From: an uncultured Mollicutes bacterium
GTDB lineage: Bacteria > Bacillota_I > Bacilli_A > ML615J-28 > CAG-313
Assembly (NCBI GenBank): GCA_900548675.1
Contig: URLJ01000003.1
Location: 1 to 64,000 of the forward strand
DNA: 64,000 bases
Direction of reading: 5' to 3'
Positions 35,288 to 45,400 of the stretch are shown piece by piece. The stretch's first letter is position 1. The number at the start of each line of letters is the position of its first letter. Both the position numbers and the translations under genes were made by a program. The notes beneath the pieces are model-generated. The model saw only the letters and a program-made list of their open reading frames with translations. It was not told the origin of the DNA and did no database searches.

Positions 35288-35520
35288 GTAAATTCTGTGA
35301 AAAGGAATAGTAACTTTGGTGTTATACTATAGAGAGCTAGTGGTTGGTGAAAACTAGATATAAACCAAAATGAATCTACCTTGGAGAAGGTTTAAAAAGA
35401 AAACCCGGAATAGGCCGTTATCCTAATTAAAGTGAGAGTATACTCTAAATTGGGTGGTACCGCGGATTAATTGATTCGTCCCTATAAACTGTGTTTTACC
35501 ATAGTTTATAGGTTTTTTTT
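35288..35520 (+). promoter_or_regulatory. T-box riboswitch leader of serS
   Basis: T-box core GGGTGGTACCGCGG (35452-35465) lies before a terminator stem CTATAAACT/AGTTTATAG (35482-35490 with 35503-35511) and a run of Ts (to 35520). A long stem I is formed by the 5' part. A serine codon TCT at 35375-35377 is a candidate specifier. Uncharged tRNA-Ser would promote readthrough into serS. Confidence 0.93.
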
Positions 35521-35543
35521 AAAAAAGAAAGGAAAGAAAAAAG

Positions 35544-36821
35544 ATGTTAGACATAAAATTAATTAGAGACGATGTGGAAGAAGTAATTAGAAGATTAAAT
35601 ACTCGTGGTGGTGATTATTCATATTTACGTGATGTAAAAGCTATGGACATCAGAAGACGTGAAATATTAACGCAAGTAGAAAATCTAAAAAATGAAAGAA
35701 ATTTAAAAAGTAAGCAAATTGGCGAATTAAAACGTAATAAACAAGATGCTACAAGTGTTCTTGAAAGCGTAGCAACAATAGGTGATGAAATTAAAAAATT
35801 AGAAACTGAGCATGATGAATTAGATGAGAAAATTAAATATTATATGATGAGAACACCTAATCTTGTAAATTTAAATGTTAAAGTAGGCAAAGATGAAACT
35901 GAAAATAGAGTTTTGAAAAAATTTATGGAACCTACAAAATTTGATTTTGAGCCAAAGGATCATGCTGATTTAGGTGAAAAACTCGGAATTCTTGACTTTG
36001 CACGTGCTGCTAAGATTACAGGCGCTCGTTTTGTTATTTATAAAGGTTTAGGTGCTCGCCTAGAAAGATCACTTATAGCTTTTATGATGGATTTACATGC
36101 CAACAAGCAAGGATATACAGAAGTTATGCCTCCATACATCGTAAATCGTGCAAGTATGCTAGGAACAGGACAATTTCCGAAATTTGAAGATGATGCATAT
36201 CGTGTAATGTCAGATGAAGAAGATTGGTATCTTAACCCTACAGCAGAAGTACCAACAATTAATATGTATCGTGATGAAATATTGGATGGCGATCAATTAC
36301 CTATCAAATATACTTCATATACAACGGCATTTAGAGCAGAGGCAGGAAGTGCTGGTCGTGATACAAAAGGAATTTTGAGACAACATCAATTTAATAAAGT
36401 AGAATTAATTAAATTTTCAAAGCCAGAGGATTCATATAAAGAACTAGATGGTATGTTATTGGATTCGGAAGAAGTATTAAAACTATTAAAGATACCATAT
36501 CGTGTAGTAGAGTTATGTACAGGTGATATGGGCTTTGGTATGGCTACAACTTATGATATAGAAGTATGGTTACCAGGACAAAATACATACCGTGAAATAG
36601 GTTCAATATCTAATGCAGAAGATTTCCAAGCTAGAAGAGCAAATATTCGTTTCCGTAGAAGCAAAGATGCAAAAACAGAATATGTTCACACATTAAATGG
36701 TTCTGGGTTAGCAGTAGGAAGAACTGTTATAGCGATAATGGAAAACTATCAACAAGCAGATGGTTCTATTAAAATACCAGATGTTTTAGTTCCTTATATG
36801 GGTGTTAAAGAAATAAAATAA
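35544..36821 (+). CDS. serS: Seryl-tRNA synthetase
   Basis: The 425-aa class II synthetase has the N-terminal antiparallel coiled coil (residues about 28-105, ILTQVENLKNERNLKSKQIG) that grips the long arm of tRNA-Ser. Motif 2 lies in FRAEAGSAGRDTKGILRQHQF and motif 3 in LNGSGLAVGRTVIAIMENYQ. AAAGGAAAG precedes the ATG. It is a single gene under T-box control with a terminator downstream. Confidence 0.97.
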   Translation: MLDIKLIRDDVEEVIRRLNTRGGDYSYLRDVKAMDIRRREILTQVENLKNERNLKSKQIGELKRNKQDATSVLESVATIGDEIKKLETEHDELDEKIKYYMMRTPNLVNLNVKVGKDETENRVLKKFMEPTKFDFEPKDHADLGEKLGILDFARAAKITGARFVIYKGLGARLERSLIAFMMDLHANKQGYTEVMPPYIVNRASMLGTGQFPKFEDDAYRVMSDEEDWYLNPTAEVPTINMYRDEILDGDQLPIKYTSYTTAFRAEAGSAGRDTKGILRQHQFNKVELIKFSKPEDSYKELDGMLLDSEEVLKLLKIPYRVVELCTGDMGFGMATTYDIEVWLPGQNTYREIGSISNAEDFQARRANIRFRRSKDAKTEYVHTLNGSGLAVGRTVIAIMENYQQADGSIKIPDVLVPYMGVKEIK

Positions 36822-36830
36822 TAAATATAA

Positions 36831-36866
36831 AAAAAACAACAACATGTTAAAATGTTGTTGCTTTTT
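36831..36866. terminator. Terminator between serS and hit
   Basis: CAACAACAT and ATGTTGTTG pair around GTTAAA, followed by C and five Ts; As on the other side let it work for the converging hit gene. Confidence 0.88.
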
Positions 36867-36871
36867 GATAG

Positions 36872-37270
36872 TTAATTGTTAATAATTTCTTGTAGTTCTT
36901 TAAGCATGTTAAAATCAGGTTCGTGTTCTACAAATTCTATTTTGCAGTTGTCATTTTCATAACGCGGTATTATGTGAATGTGGAAATGATTTACTGTTTG
37001 ACCTGCAAGTTTTCCAGAATTATTAATAATGTTCACACTAGATACCCCTAGTTTTGTTTTAAGTAAACGAGAGATATGAGATACAACACCTAACATGTTT
37101 TGGGCTGTTTCGTTATCTAACTCAAAAATATCAGAAATGTGTTTTTTAGGAATTACTAACGTATGTCCCTTTGTTGCTTGTGATATATCTAAAAAACCTA
37201 AAAATTGTTCATCCTCATAAACTTTGAAACAAGGGATTTCACCATTTACAATCTTACAAAATACACACAT
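36872..37270 (-). CDS. hit: HIT-family nucleotide hydrolase
   Basis: The 132-aa protein has the histidine triad HFHIHIIPR (near residue 97) and the zinc-type N-terminus CVFCKIVNGEIPC, as in Hint/Hit proteins that hydrolyse adenosine phosphoramidates and related nucleotides. GGAGG lies upstream. It is transcribed alone, converging on serS. Physiological substrate is not predictable. Confidence 0.93.
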   Translation of the reverse strand: MCVFCKIVNGEIPCFKVYEDEQFLGFLDISQATKGHTLVIPKKHISDIFELDNETAQNMLGVVSHISRLLKTKLGVSSVNIINNSGKLAGQTVNHFHIHIIPRYENDNCKIEFVEHEPDFNMLKELQEIINN

Positions 37271-37366
37271 AATTATTTTACCTCCTATTTGGTGTAATAT
37301 AAATAATGATTTACTAGTTATATTCTATCAAAAATAAGGTAAAATAACAAATATAAAACCTATAAT

Positions 37367-37714
37367 TTATTCATAAGGATATTCATATTCTATTTCTTCA
37401 TCAAAAGTAATGTACGATAAATAAATAGTTAATAATAAATATCTAACTTCAGATTGTAGGTCCTTTATAATGATATGGTCTTTTCCAGCTGCAACGAGAG
37501 TCCCTCTAAAAATTTTAGAGCCCCACTGACTACCCTCAAAATTCATGTATATGGTAGCAGTTTTTCCCTTATTTAAACGTATAATATTTTCTATATATGA
37601 TTGTTCACCATAGTTAAAACTCCCTTGAGGAGCATTTTGCATTGGCGTTTGCGGAAAAGGATAGTATCCGTAACTAGGAAAAGGTGTAAAAGGTTGTTGA
37701 TAATTAATGGTCAT
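37367..37714 (-). CDS. gerQ: Spore coat protein GerQ (YwdL)
   Basis: The 115-aa protein has a Pro/Tyr/Phe-rich N-terminus (residues 1-35) and a conserved C-terminal core. Phrases SYIENIIRLNKGKTATIYM, GSKIFRGTLVAAGKDHIII and LLLTIYLSYITFDEEIEY are those of GerQ. In Bacillus GerQ is cross-linked into the spore coat and is needed to place CwlJ, the cortex lytic enzyme. Here it follows cwlJ in the same operon after 72 bp. Its ATG has no Shine-Dalgarno; a 10-codon frame ending in an ATGA overlap lies just upstream and may couple translation. Confidence 0.92.
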   Translation of the reverse strand: MTINYQQPFTPFPSYGYYPFPQTPMQNAPQGSFNYGEQSYIENIIRLNKGKTATIYMNFEGSQWGSKIFRGTLVAAGKDHIIIKDLQSEVRYLLLTIYLSYITFDEEIEYEYPYE

Positions 37715-37786
37715 AGATAAAATAAAATAGGAAATATTTGCATAGCAAATATAGTCTTTAATCCTTTCTAAAATTTATTGAAAAAA

Positions 37787-38209
37787 TTAAATATAGCAGT
37801 TTTCACCTTCAACAGGAGCATAAAAACAATGCGATTTATAAATGCCGCTATTCCATTGTCCCCACCATTTTGCTTGACAAGATCCGTTTTCACTCTTGTA
37901 AAACCATAAAGCGTAAGTGGCAGGAGAAAATCTCTCACCATTGACACTTCGTTTGGCAAGACGAATGTCGATACTTCTTGCGGCTTGATAAAAGTAAGAA
38001 TTAAGGGTAGACTCAAACCCACCTGGATGTTGGTATACCATTTGTGTAATAGTAGTTATGTCTTTAAAGTCTAAACATCTCGCACGTACTCTATTAACAG
38101 CAACATTTCCTACAAGAAGCATACCGAGTTCGCCTTCTCCTTCTGCTTCTGCTCTCATGAGTCTAGCCAAAAGTTTGAGTTCACTTTCATTATATTTAAT
38201 GACTGCCAT
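37787..38209 (-). CDS. cwlJ: Spore cortex-lytic enzyme CwlJ
   Basis: The 140-aa SleB/CwlJ-type hydrolase domain contains LLARLMRAEAEGEGELGMLLVGN with the catalytic Glu, followed by VAVNRV and PGGFESTLN and ending GIYKSHCFYAP. No signal peptide, as in Bacillus CwlJ (142 aa), which is placed in the coat during sporulation and opens the cortex on Ca-dipicolinate release. The ATG at 38209 has AGGTGA just upstream; the GTG three codons earlier does not. It is the first gene of cwlJ-gerQ, behind a sigma-E-like promoter. Confidence 0.93.
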   Translation of the reverse strand: MAVIKYNESELKLLARLMRAEAEGEGELGMLLVGNVAVNRVRARCLDFKDITTITQMVYQHPGGFESTLNSYFYQAARSIDIRLAKRSVNGERFSPATYALWFYKSENGSCQAKWWGQWNSGIYKSHCFYAPVEGENCYI

Positions 38210-38237
38210 ATTTATCACCTGTTTATTTTTTCCCTTA

Positions 38238-38266
38238 ATTGTATGATAAAGTATAAAAAAATATGA
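38238..38266 (-). promoter_or_regulatory. Sigma-E-type sporulation promoter of cwlJ-gerQ
   Basis: On the minus strand TCATATT (38260-38266), 14-bp spacer, CATACAAT (38238-38245). Both boxes match the Bacillus sigma-E consensus KMATATT and CATACAHT at its usual spacing. In Bacillus both genes are sigma-E dependent. Confidence 0.75.
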
Positions 38267-38267
38267 T
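38239..38267 (+). promoter_or_regulatory. Divergent sigma-A-type promoter of CopZ-like gene
   Basis: TTGTAT, 17-bp spacer, TATGAT, ending 19 bp before the start at 38286. It occupies the same 30 bp as the minus-strand sigma-E-type promoter. Confidence 0.55.
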
Positions 38268-38285
38268 AAGAAAGAAGGTTATTTT

Positions 38286-38783
38286 ATGAATTGTAATCAT
38301 AATTGTGATAATTGTAATTCCAGTTGTGGAGTAAAGTGTCCTATATGTGGGAGTGCTAGTATAGCAGTTTCAGGAATAACAGTTGTTCATTTAACAAAAA
38401 ATGTCAAAGTAAATGATATAAATAAAGATTACCATATATGTATTAATCGTTCTTGTGATGTGGCATATTTTGATGATAATGGAAATACTATTGATAAAAG
38501 TAATGTAAATGTCCCTATTTGGTTTAAAGAAAAATTTCAAAAATATATTGTATGTTATTGTGAAAACATAACACTAGAAGATGTATTTGAAGCAGTAGCG
38601 GCCTTAAAGGATAAATCTTATGATATAATAACGAAAGAAGATATATATAAATATTATAATAAAAAACATAATCATACTGCTTATGATTGCTTAATTAAAA
38701 ATCCTATAGGCAAATCATGTGATAGACTTATGGAAAATGCGATTGAAGCAGCTTTAGAAAACATCAGCAATAAAAACAAATAA
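38286..38783 (+). CDS. CopZ-type zinc/[2Fe-2S] protein without heavy-metal-associated domain
   Basis: The 165-aa protein has a Cys/Asn/His-rich N-terminus, then a zinc-ribbon like the CopZ N-terminal domain (CPICGS...YHICINRSCDVAYF, residues about 18-62). A BFD-like [2Fe-2S] segment follows (IVCYCENITLEDVFEAV near 90, with later Cys in YDCLIKNPIGKSC). In Archaeoglobus CopZ these parts precede a copper-binding domain; that domain is missing here. Possible roles are electron transfer or metal handling. AGAAGG precedes the ATG. It is probably transcribed with ppa. Confidence 0.75.
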   Translation: MNCNHNCDNCNSSCGVKCPICGSASIAVSGITVVHLTKNVKVNDINKDYHICINRSCDVAYFDDNGNTIDKSNVNVPIWFKEKFQKYIVCYCENITLEDVFEAVAALKDKSYDIITKEDIYKYYNKKHNHTAYDCLIKNPIGKSCDRLMENAIEAALENISNKNK

Positions 38784-38807
38784 AAAATAATTAGAAAGAG
38801 GTAAAAT

Positions 38808-39338
38808 ATGAATATATGGCACGATATTAATCCTGAAAGAATAAAAAAAGATCGCTTCATAGCGGTAATAGAAATATCCAAAAATACAAAAAATAAATAT
38901 GAACTTGATAAAGAAACAGGTATGTTAAAACTAGACCGTATTTTATATACTTCTACACACTATCCAACTAATTATGGATTTATTCCCCGTACTTATGCAG
39001 CTGATTACGATCCTTTAGATGTATTAGTTATTTGTAGTGAAGCTATTCAGCCTTTGTGTATAGTTGAGTGTTACCCTATAGGGGTAATAAGAATGATTGA
39101 TGGCGGCATGGTAGATGATAAAATAATTGCGATACCATATAACGATCCTACATGGAATTATTATCAAAACGTTGATGATCTTTCACCACATATAGTTCAA
39201 GAACTAGAACATTTTTTTGAAGTATATAAACAACTAGAACATAAAGATACATGTGTATTAAAAGTTTTAGGGAAAAAAGATGCTACCACAATCATTGAAA
39301 ACAGCATTATTGCTTATAATGAAAAATTTAGCAAGTAG
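38808..39338 (+). CDS. ppa: Inorganic pyrophosphatase, family I
   Basis: The soluble enzyme hydrolyses pyrophosphate and pulls biosynthetic reactions forward. The 176-aa protein has the signature DYDPLDVLV (three metal-binding Asp) and YPTNYGFIPRT. Most Bacillota use the family II enzyme; a family I enzyme is less common in this phylum but frequent in Mollicutes-like lineages. AGAGG lies upstream. It sits 24 bp after the CopZ-like gene and 10 bp before fhs. Confidence 0.95.
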   Translation: MNIWHDINPERIKKDRFIAVIEISKNTKNKYELDKETGMLKLDRILYTSTHYPTNYGFIPRTYAADYDPLDVLVICSEAIQPLCIVECYPIGVIRMIDGGMVDDKIIAIPYNDPTWNYYQNVDDLSPHIVQELEHFFEVYKQLEHKDTCVLKVLGKKDATTIIENSIIAYNEKFSK

Positions 39339-39348
39339 GTGATAATTT

Positions 39349-41043
39349 ATGAATACTAATCTCACTGATTTAGAAATAGCAGCATCTGCTAAAATATTAA
39401 ATATAAATGATATCGCTAAGAAGATAGATATTAGTAGTGATGAAATAGAACAATATGGTAAAGATAAAGCCAAACTTAGTTTAGATCTTCTTAAAAGAAT
39501 AGACTCAGCAGAAGATGGCAAATTGATATTAGTGACAGCTATAACCCCAACACCATTAGGTGAAGGTAAATCAACTTCGACAATAGGTATTGTTGATGCA
39601 CTTTCAAAAATGGGCAAAAAGGTTATAGGAGCTTTAAGAGAACCATCATTAGGGCCTGTTTTTGGAATAAAAGGTGGAGCTGCAGGGGGAGGATATGCCC
39701 AAGTAAACCCTATGGCTGATATTAATCTTCATTTTACTGGTGACTTACATGCGATAACTTCTGCTAATAATTTAATTAGCGCTTGTATTGATAATCACAT
39801 TTTCCAAGGAAATAAGTTGCAACTCGATCCAAATCGTATTGTATGGCAACGCTGTGTTGATTTAAATGATAGAGCATTAAGGGAGGTTCTAGTTGGGATT
39901 AACACAAAAAAAGGTGCGCCTGGTAGAAAAGAATCCTTTAATATAACGGTTGCATCGGAAATAATGGCAGTTTTATGTCTCGCAAAAGATATGAAAGACC
40001 TTAAAGAGCGTTTAGACGATTTAATTATCGGCTATAACATGGAAGATGAAATAGTAACAGTAAAAGATTTAGGTATAACAGGAGCTGTTGCAGTTTTATT
40101 AAAAGATGCTATAAAACCAAATTTAGTCCAAACATTAGAAAATAATCCTATTCTTATGCATGGAGGGCCTTTTGCTAATATAGCACATGGCTGCAATTCT
40201 ATTATTGCGACAAAAGCAGCGTTAAAACTTGCTGATTATGTTGTAACAGAAGCTGGCTTTGGAGCTGATTTAGGAGCAGAAAAATTTCTAGATATTAAAT
40301 GTAGAGAGGCATCTCTAACACCAAATGCTGTTGTTTTAGTAACTACCTTAAAAGCATTAAAATATCATGGTGGTGAAGCAAAAGATATTTGCTCACACCC
40401 TAATTTAGAAGCTTTAAAAAAAGGTATATGTAATCTTGAAAAACATATTGACACGTTAGAGCGGTTTCAACTACCATATATAATTGCTTTAAATCTTTTT
40501 GAAAGTGATACTAAAGAAGAACTTACATATATAGAAAATTGGGCAAAAGAACATAATTATCCTTTTGCGGTTAGTGATGTATATCAAAAAGGAGGAGAAG
40601 GGGGATTAGATCTTTCTAAAAAACTTCTCAAACTTATTGATGATCATGAAAAAAGTGAATTTAAGTATATATATGATTTAGATGACGCCATCGAAACAAA
40701 AATAGAAAAAATAGCAAAAAATGTTTACGGCGCCAAAGATGTTGTCTATGAAAATGCTGCAATAGAAGCTTTAAAAACAATAAAAAATACGAAATTAAAA
40801 GATAAAATTAATAAATACTATATATGTATGGCAAAAACACCATTATCTTTAAGTGACAATCCTAAATTAGTAGGACGTCCAATAGACTTTACACTACATA
40901 TAAAAGAAATTAGAGTAAGTGCTGGAGCGAGATTTTTAGTTTGCCTAACAGGTGATGTTATGACGATGCCTGGTTTACCTAAAACACCTCTTGCTGAAAA
41001 GATATATATAGATGATAATAATGTAATACATAATCTCTCATAG
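39349..41043 (+). CDS. fhs: Formate-tetrahydrofolate ligase
   Basis: The enzyme makes 10-formyl-THF from formate, THF and ATP. The 564-aa protein shows the ATP loop TPLGEGKSTSTIG (residues about 65-77), EPSLGPVFGIKGGAAGGG and the potassium-site region, at full family length. It lies 10 bp before folD, forming a one-carbon pair that feeds purine and formyl-Met synthesis. AGTAGGTGA lies before the ATG. Confidence 0.97.
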   Translation: MNTNLTDLEIAASAKILNINDIAKKIDISSDEIEQYGKDKAKLSLDLLKRIDSAEDGKLILVTAITPTPLGEGKSTSTIGIVDALSKMGKKVIGALREPSLGPVFGIKGGAAGGGYAQVNPMADINLHFTGDLHAITSANNLISACIDNHIFQGNKLQLDPNRIVWQRCVDLNDRALREVLVGINTKKGAPGRKESFNITVASEIMAVLCLAKDMKDLKERLDDLIIGYNMEDEIVTVKDLGITGAVAVLLKDAIKPNLVQTLENNPILMHGGPFANIAHGCNSIIATKAALKLADYVVTEAGFGADLGAEKFLDIKCREASLTPNAVVLVTTLKALKYHGGEAKDICSHPNLEALKKGICNLEKHIDTLERFQLPYIIALNLFESDTKEELTYIENWAKEHNYPFAVSDVYQKGGEGGLDLSKKLLKLIDDHEKSEFKYIYDLDDAIETKIEKIAKNVYGAKDVVYENAAIEALKTIKNTKLKDKINKYYICMAKTPLSLSDNPKLVGRPIDFTLHIKEIRVSAGARFLVCLTGDVMTMPGLPKTPLAEKIYIDDNNVIHNLS

Positions 41044-41053
41044 GAGTAAAAAA

Positions 41054-41902
41054 ATGATATTAGATGGAAAAAAATATGCTAATGAAGTTAAATTGGAACT
41101 AAAAAATAAAATTGATGAAATAAAGAAAATTTATCCTGAAAAAGAAATTACTCTTTCAATAGTATTAGTTGGTAATAATGAAGCTAGTGAAATATATGTA
41201 AGAAACAAAATAAAAACATGTTCACTAGTAGGAATAAAAGCATCTCTTATAAGAGTTGATGAAACTATAACAGAAGAGGCATTAAAAGAAATAATTAGAA
41301 AATTAAATAGTGATGAAAAGGTAAACGGAATAATTGTTCAACTTCCTCTTCCTAAACATCTAAAAGAACAAACAATTATTGATGAAATAGCTGAAGAAAA
41401 AGATGTCGATGGCTTTTCAACGATAAGTAAAGGAAAATTATTAAGTGGTGCAGAAGCATTTTATCCTGCTACACCATATGGCATTATAAAACTTCTTAAA
41501 CATTATAATATTGATATGTGTGGAAAGCGTGCAGTTGTTGTAGGCAGAAGTAATATAGTTGGTAAACCAATGGCGTTGTTATTATTAAATGAAAATGCTA
41601 CTGTTACAATTGCTCATTCTAAAACGAACAACTTAGAAGCCTACACTAAAGAAGCAGATATTTTGGTTGTTGCGGTTGGAAAAGCTAAACTTATCACAAA
41701 AAATATGGTAAAAGAAAATGCCGTAATAATAGATGTCGGCATGAATAGAAAGGATGGCGTGCTTTGTGGCGATGTAGATTTTGAAGATGTATCGCAAATA
41801 GCATCATATATTACTCCTGTTCCAGGGGGTGTAGGACCACTCACAATCGTGTATTTACTAGAAAACACTATTAAAGCTTTCTTAAAACAAAATAATAAAT
41901 AG
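41054..41902 (+). CDS. folD: Bifunctional methylene-THF dehydrogenase/methenyl-THF cyclohydrolase
   Basis: FolD interconverts 5,10-methylene-, methenyl- and 10-formyl-THF using NADP. The 282-aa protein has the catalytic region YVRNKIKTC (Tyr and Lys), VNGIIVQLPLPKHL, the nucleotide site VVVGRSNIVGKPMALLL and C-terminal TPVPGGVGPLTI. It follows fhs by 10 bp with GGAG upstream. Confidence 0.97.
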   Translation: MILDGKKYANEVKLELKNKIDEIKKIYPEKEITLSIVLVGNNEASEIYVRNKIKTCSLVGIKASLIRVDETITEEALKEIIRKLNSDEKVNGIIVQLPLPKHLKEQTIIDEIAEEKDVDGFSTISKGKLLSGAEAFYPATPYGIIKLLKHYNIDMCGKRAVVVGRSNIVGKPMALLLLNENATVTIAHSKTNNLEAYTKEADILVVAVGKAKLITKNMVKENAVIIDVGMNRKDGVLCGDVDFEDVSQIASYITPVPGGVGPLTIVYLLENTIKAFLKQNNK

Positions 41903-41927
41903 AATTAAAAATAAAAAGGTGATATAT

Positions 41928-42482
41928 ATGTTAATTGTAGGATTAGGAAACCCTGGATTAAAATATCAAAAAACAAGACATAATACAGGATTCATGTTCT
42001 TAGACAACTTAGCATCAAAATGGGGTGTAGATTTTAAATTAAATAAAGAACTAGCATCCTTCGTTGCGACATACGACTTTAATGGTCAAAAACATTATTT
42101 AATTAAACCTATAACATATATGAATGATTCAGGTAGAGCTATATCGCTCGTAATGAATTACTACAAATTAAATATTAAAGATTTATTCGTTGTTTATGAT
42201 GATATGGATTTGGAAACTGGTCATATAAGAATGCGTTTAAAAGGCTCGAGTGGTGGGCATAACGGTATAAAATCAATAATTGCACACGTTAAAACAGAAG
42301 ATTTTATGAGACTTCGCATAGGAATAGGAAATGCCAAAGACGATGTCATAGATTATGTTTTGTCAAAATTTTCTAAAAAAGAAGCGCTTGAATTGTCTTT
42401 TGTAATGGAAAAATCCCAAGAAATCATGGAAACTGTTATAAAAGAAGGCATTGAAAAAGCAATGAATAAATATAATGGGTGA
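41928..42482 (+). CDS. pth: Peptidyl-tRNA hydrolase
   Basis: Pth frees tRNA from stalled peptidyl-tRNA. The 184-aa protein has GLGNPGLKYQKTRHNTGFM with the catalytic His, and VVYDDMDLETGHIRMRLKGSSGGHNGIKS is recognisable. ATG at 41928 follows AAGGTGA; the GTG at 41919 is part of that ribosome site. It ends in TGA and overlaps the start region of mfd, in the conserved pth-mfd-spoVT order; fin, which lies between pth and mfd in Bacillus, is absent. Confidence 0.96.
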   Translation: MLIVGLGNPGLKYQKTRHNTGFMFLDNLASKWGVDFKLNKELASFVATYDFNGQKHYLIKPITYMNDSGRAISLVMNYYKLNIKDLFVVYDDMDLETGHIRMRLKGSSGGHNGIKSIIAHVKTEDFMRLRIGIGNAKDDVIDYVLSKFSKKEALELSFVMEKSQEIMETVIKEGIEKAMNKYNG

Positions 42483-42487
42483 TGGGA

Positions 42488-45400
42488 ATGGATATTAGTC
42501 AAATAGAACTATTAAAGATTTTTCCCAAGTATCAAAAAATAATATACGATAAACTAATAAATGGTAACAATATAGTATTTGCTAATGCCGCAACAAACAT
42601 GACTAAAACGGTTGTTGCCGCTTCTTTTAAAGCGAGCAATAATTCTTTTGTTGTAGTTTATCCCAACATATATTATGCTAATTTGGCATACTTGGACTAT
42701 CTTGATTTATTAGAAGCTGACGAAGTCAGCTTTTTTCCCGTTGAAGAAATTGTTTCATCAGAACTAATCGCAAGTTCTTCAGATTTTCGTATTGCTAGAC
42801 TTTTAACTCTAAAAAAAATAATTGAAAATAAAAAGCAATTAATAGTAACAACCTTAGAAGGTTATACTAGAATGGTTCCTTCTAAAGATAAAATGATTAG
42901 TTCCTTTTTAAAAATTGATTTAGATTCCAAAATAACTAAAAAAGAATTAGAAAATGCTCTATATTTAAGAGGATATAAAAAAGTATCAATAACAGATTGT
43001 GAGGGTACTTATAGTGTAAGAGGTAGTGTTGTAGATTGTTATATAATAGGAAGCACATATCCTGTACGTTTTAGCTTTGATTTTGATGAAATTGAAAACA
43101 TTAAATACTTTGATCCAACTACACAACTTAGTGTTGAAAAAACTAAAGAAGTAACTATATATCCTGTTTATGAACTCTTTTATAAAGAAGCTGAATATGA
43201 AGAAATAGCTAAAAGAATAACTCTAGAATATGGAGATAATGAAATTGTAAAGCAAGATTTAGAAAATTTAAAGAATTATAAAAATCTAGATACATGTTAC
43301 AAATACTTACCCTTTATAGATCCTAATGCAACATTTATTTTAACTTTGTTATCTTTTCCAACTGTAATATTTAATGAATTAGGGCAAATAATAGAAAAAG
43401 AAAATCAAAATATTATAGAGTATGCAACATTTTTAGAAAATACTAAAAATAAAAGCATTAACAAACTTTTTAAATCAATTAATGAAATAATTCCATACAA
43501 TAGTAAAACTTTCTATTTTACGCAATTTTACCCCAATAAAGAAGAAATAAAGAACATATATCATTTAAATGATATAAATATAGAAGATGTAAAAACTTCG
43601 AATGTTATAGATTATAATAATAATTTTAAAAACCTAACAAACGAACTTAAAATCAATAATAATAAAACGTATATAATTACTCATAATACACAAGAAAAAC
43701 TAAAATTTATTGAGGATGTTTTAAATGCTAATGATCTTAAATACAATCATATGGAAGATGCTAGAAGTTTAAAACAAAATATAATTAATACGATGTGTTC
43801 AACAGATGCAATTGGTTTTAGTGATTATGAAGAGAATTTTGAAATTATATCTCCTCATGAACTATCTAAGGGGAAAGTAACTAGACATCATAAGTATCAA
43901 AAACTTTATAATGAATCAAAACAAATATATTCTAAAGAGGAATTAAAGGTTGGCGATTATGTTGTTCATAGAGATTATGGTATAGGAATATATAAAGGTA
44001 TTGAATCAATAACTTTAGGAAATACCATAAATGACTATATTAAAATAGAATATGCATCAGAAAGTAAATTATTTATTCCTGTTGAAAACATATATGTATT
44101 AGAAAAATATATGGGTAATAGTGATAAAATACCAAAACTTTCAAAAACTAATTCTAAAGAATGGAGTAACAAAAAAGCCAAAATCAAGGCTAAACTTTTA
44201 GAAACCGCTAAAAAGTTAATAGATATACAAGCAAAAAGAGAAATACTTCAAGGTTTTGTATATGAAAAAGATACACCACTACAAAAAGAATTTGAAAATG
44301 ATTTTGAGTATGTTGAGACTCCGGGACAATTAAAAGCTACAGAAGATGTAAAAAAAGACATGGAATCAACACACCCTATGGATCGCTTAATATGTGGAGA
44401 TGTTGGTTTTGGTAAAACAGAAGTGGCAATGAGAGCGGCATTTAAAGCTGTAGAAAGTGGAAAACAAGTTTTATATTTAGTTCCAACAACTGTTCTTGCA
44501 AGACAACATTATTATAGTTTCAAAAATAGATTTGAAAAGTATGGTGTTAGAGTAGAAATGCTTAGTAGATTTGTGGATGATGTAACGACAAAGAAAACTT
44601 TAGAGGGCTTAAAAAAAGGATACGTTGATATCGTCGTCGGCACACATCGTCTTCTTTCTAATGATGTTATATGTCACGATTTAGGGTTGCTCATTATTGA
44701 CGAGGAACATCGCTTTGGGGTTGAACACAAAGAAAGAATAAAGGAAATGAAAGCTAATGTTGATGTTTTATCCCTTAGTGCTACACCTATTCCTAGAACG
44801 CTTCAGATGGCTCTTACAGGATTAAGAGATATGAGTTTAATTGAAACACCTCCCGTGAATAGATTGAGTGTTCAAACATATGTTTTAAAAAGCAATGATT
44901 CGGTAATTAGAGAAGCTATTAATAGAGAATTAGGCAGAGGAGGCCAAGTTTTTTATTTATTAAACAGAATAAGTGAGTTAGATAAAATATGTAGAAAAAT
45001 TCATCGTCTTGTGCCAAATGCTAAAATCGGATTAATTCATGGAAAAATGAGTAGAGATGAAATAGAAGATACAATAACACAGTTTCTCGAAAGAACTTAC
45101 GATGTTTTAGTATGTACAACAATTGTTGAAACCGGAATAGATATACCTAATGCTAATACAATTATCATCGAAAAAGCTAATATGTTAGGTCTTGCACAAA
45201 TCTATCAAATAAGGGGGCGCGTTGGCAGAAGCGATAGAATTGCTTATGCTTATTTAATGTATGATAATGAATCACTTTTAACTGAAACGGCTAGAAAACG
45301 TCTTGAAACAATTAAAGAATTCACAACATTAGGTAGTGGATATAAAATAGCTATGCGAGATCTGTCTATAAGAGGCGCTGGGGACATTCTCGGAAGTGAA

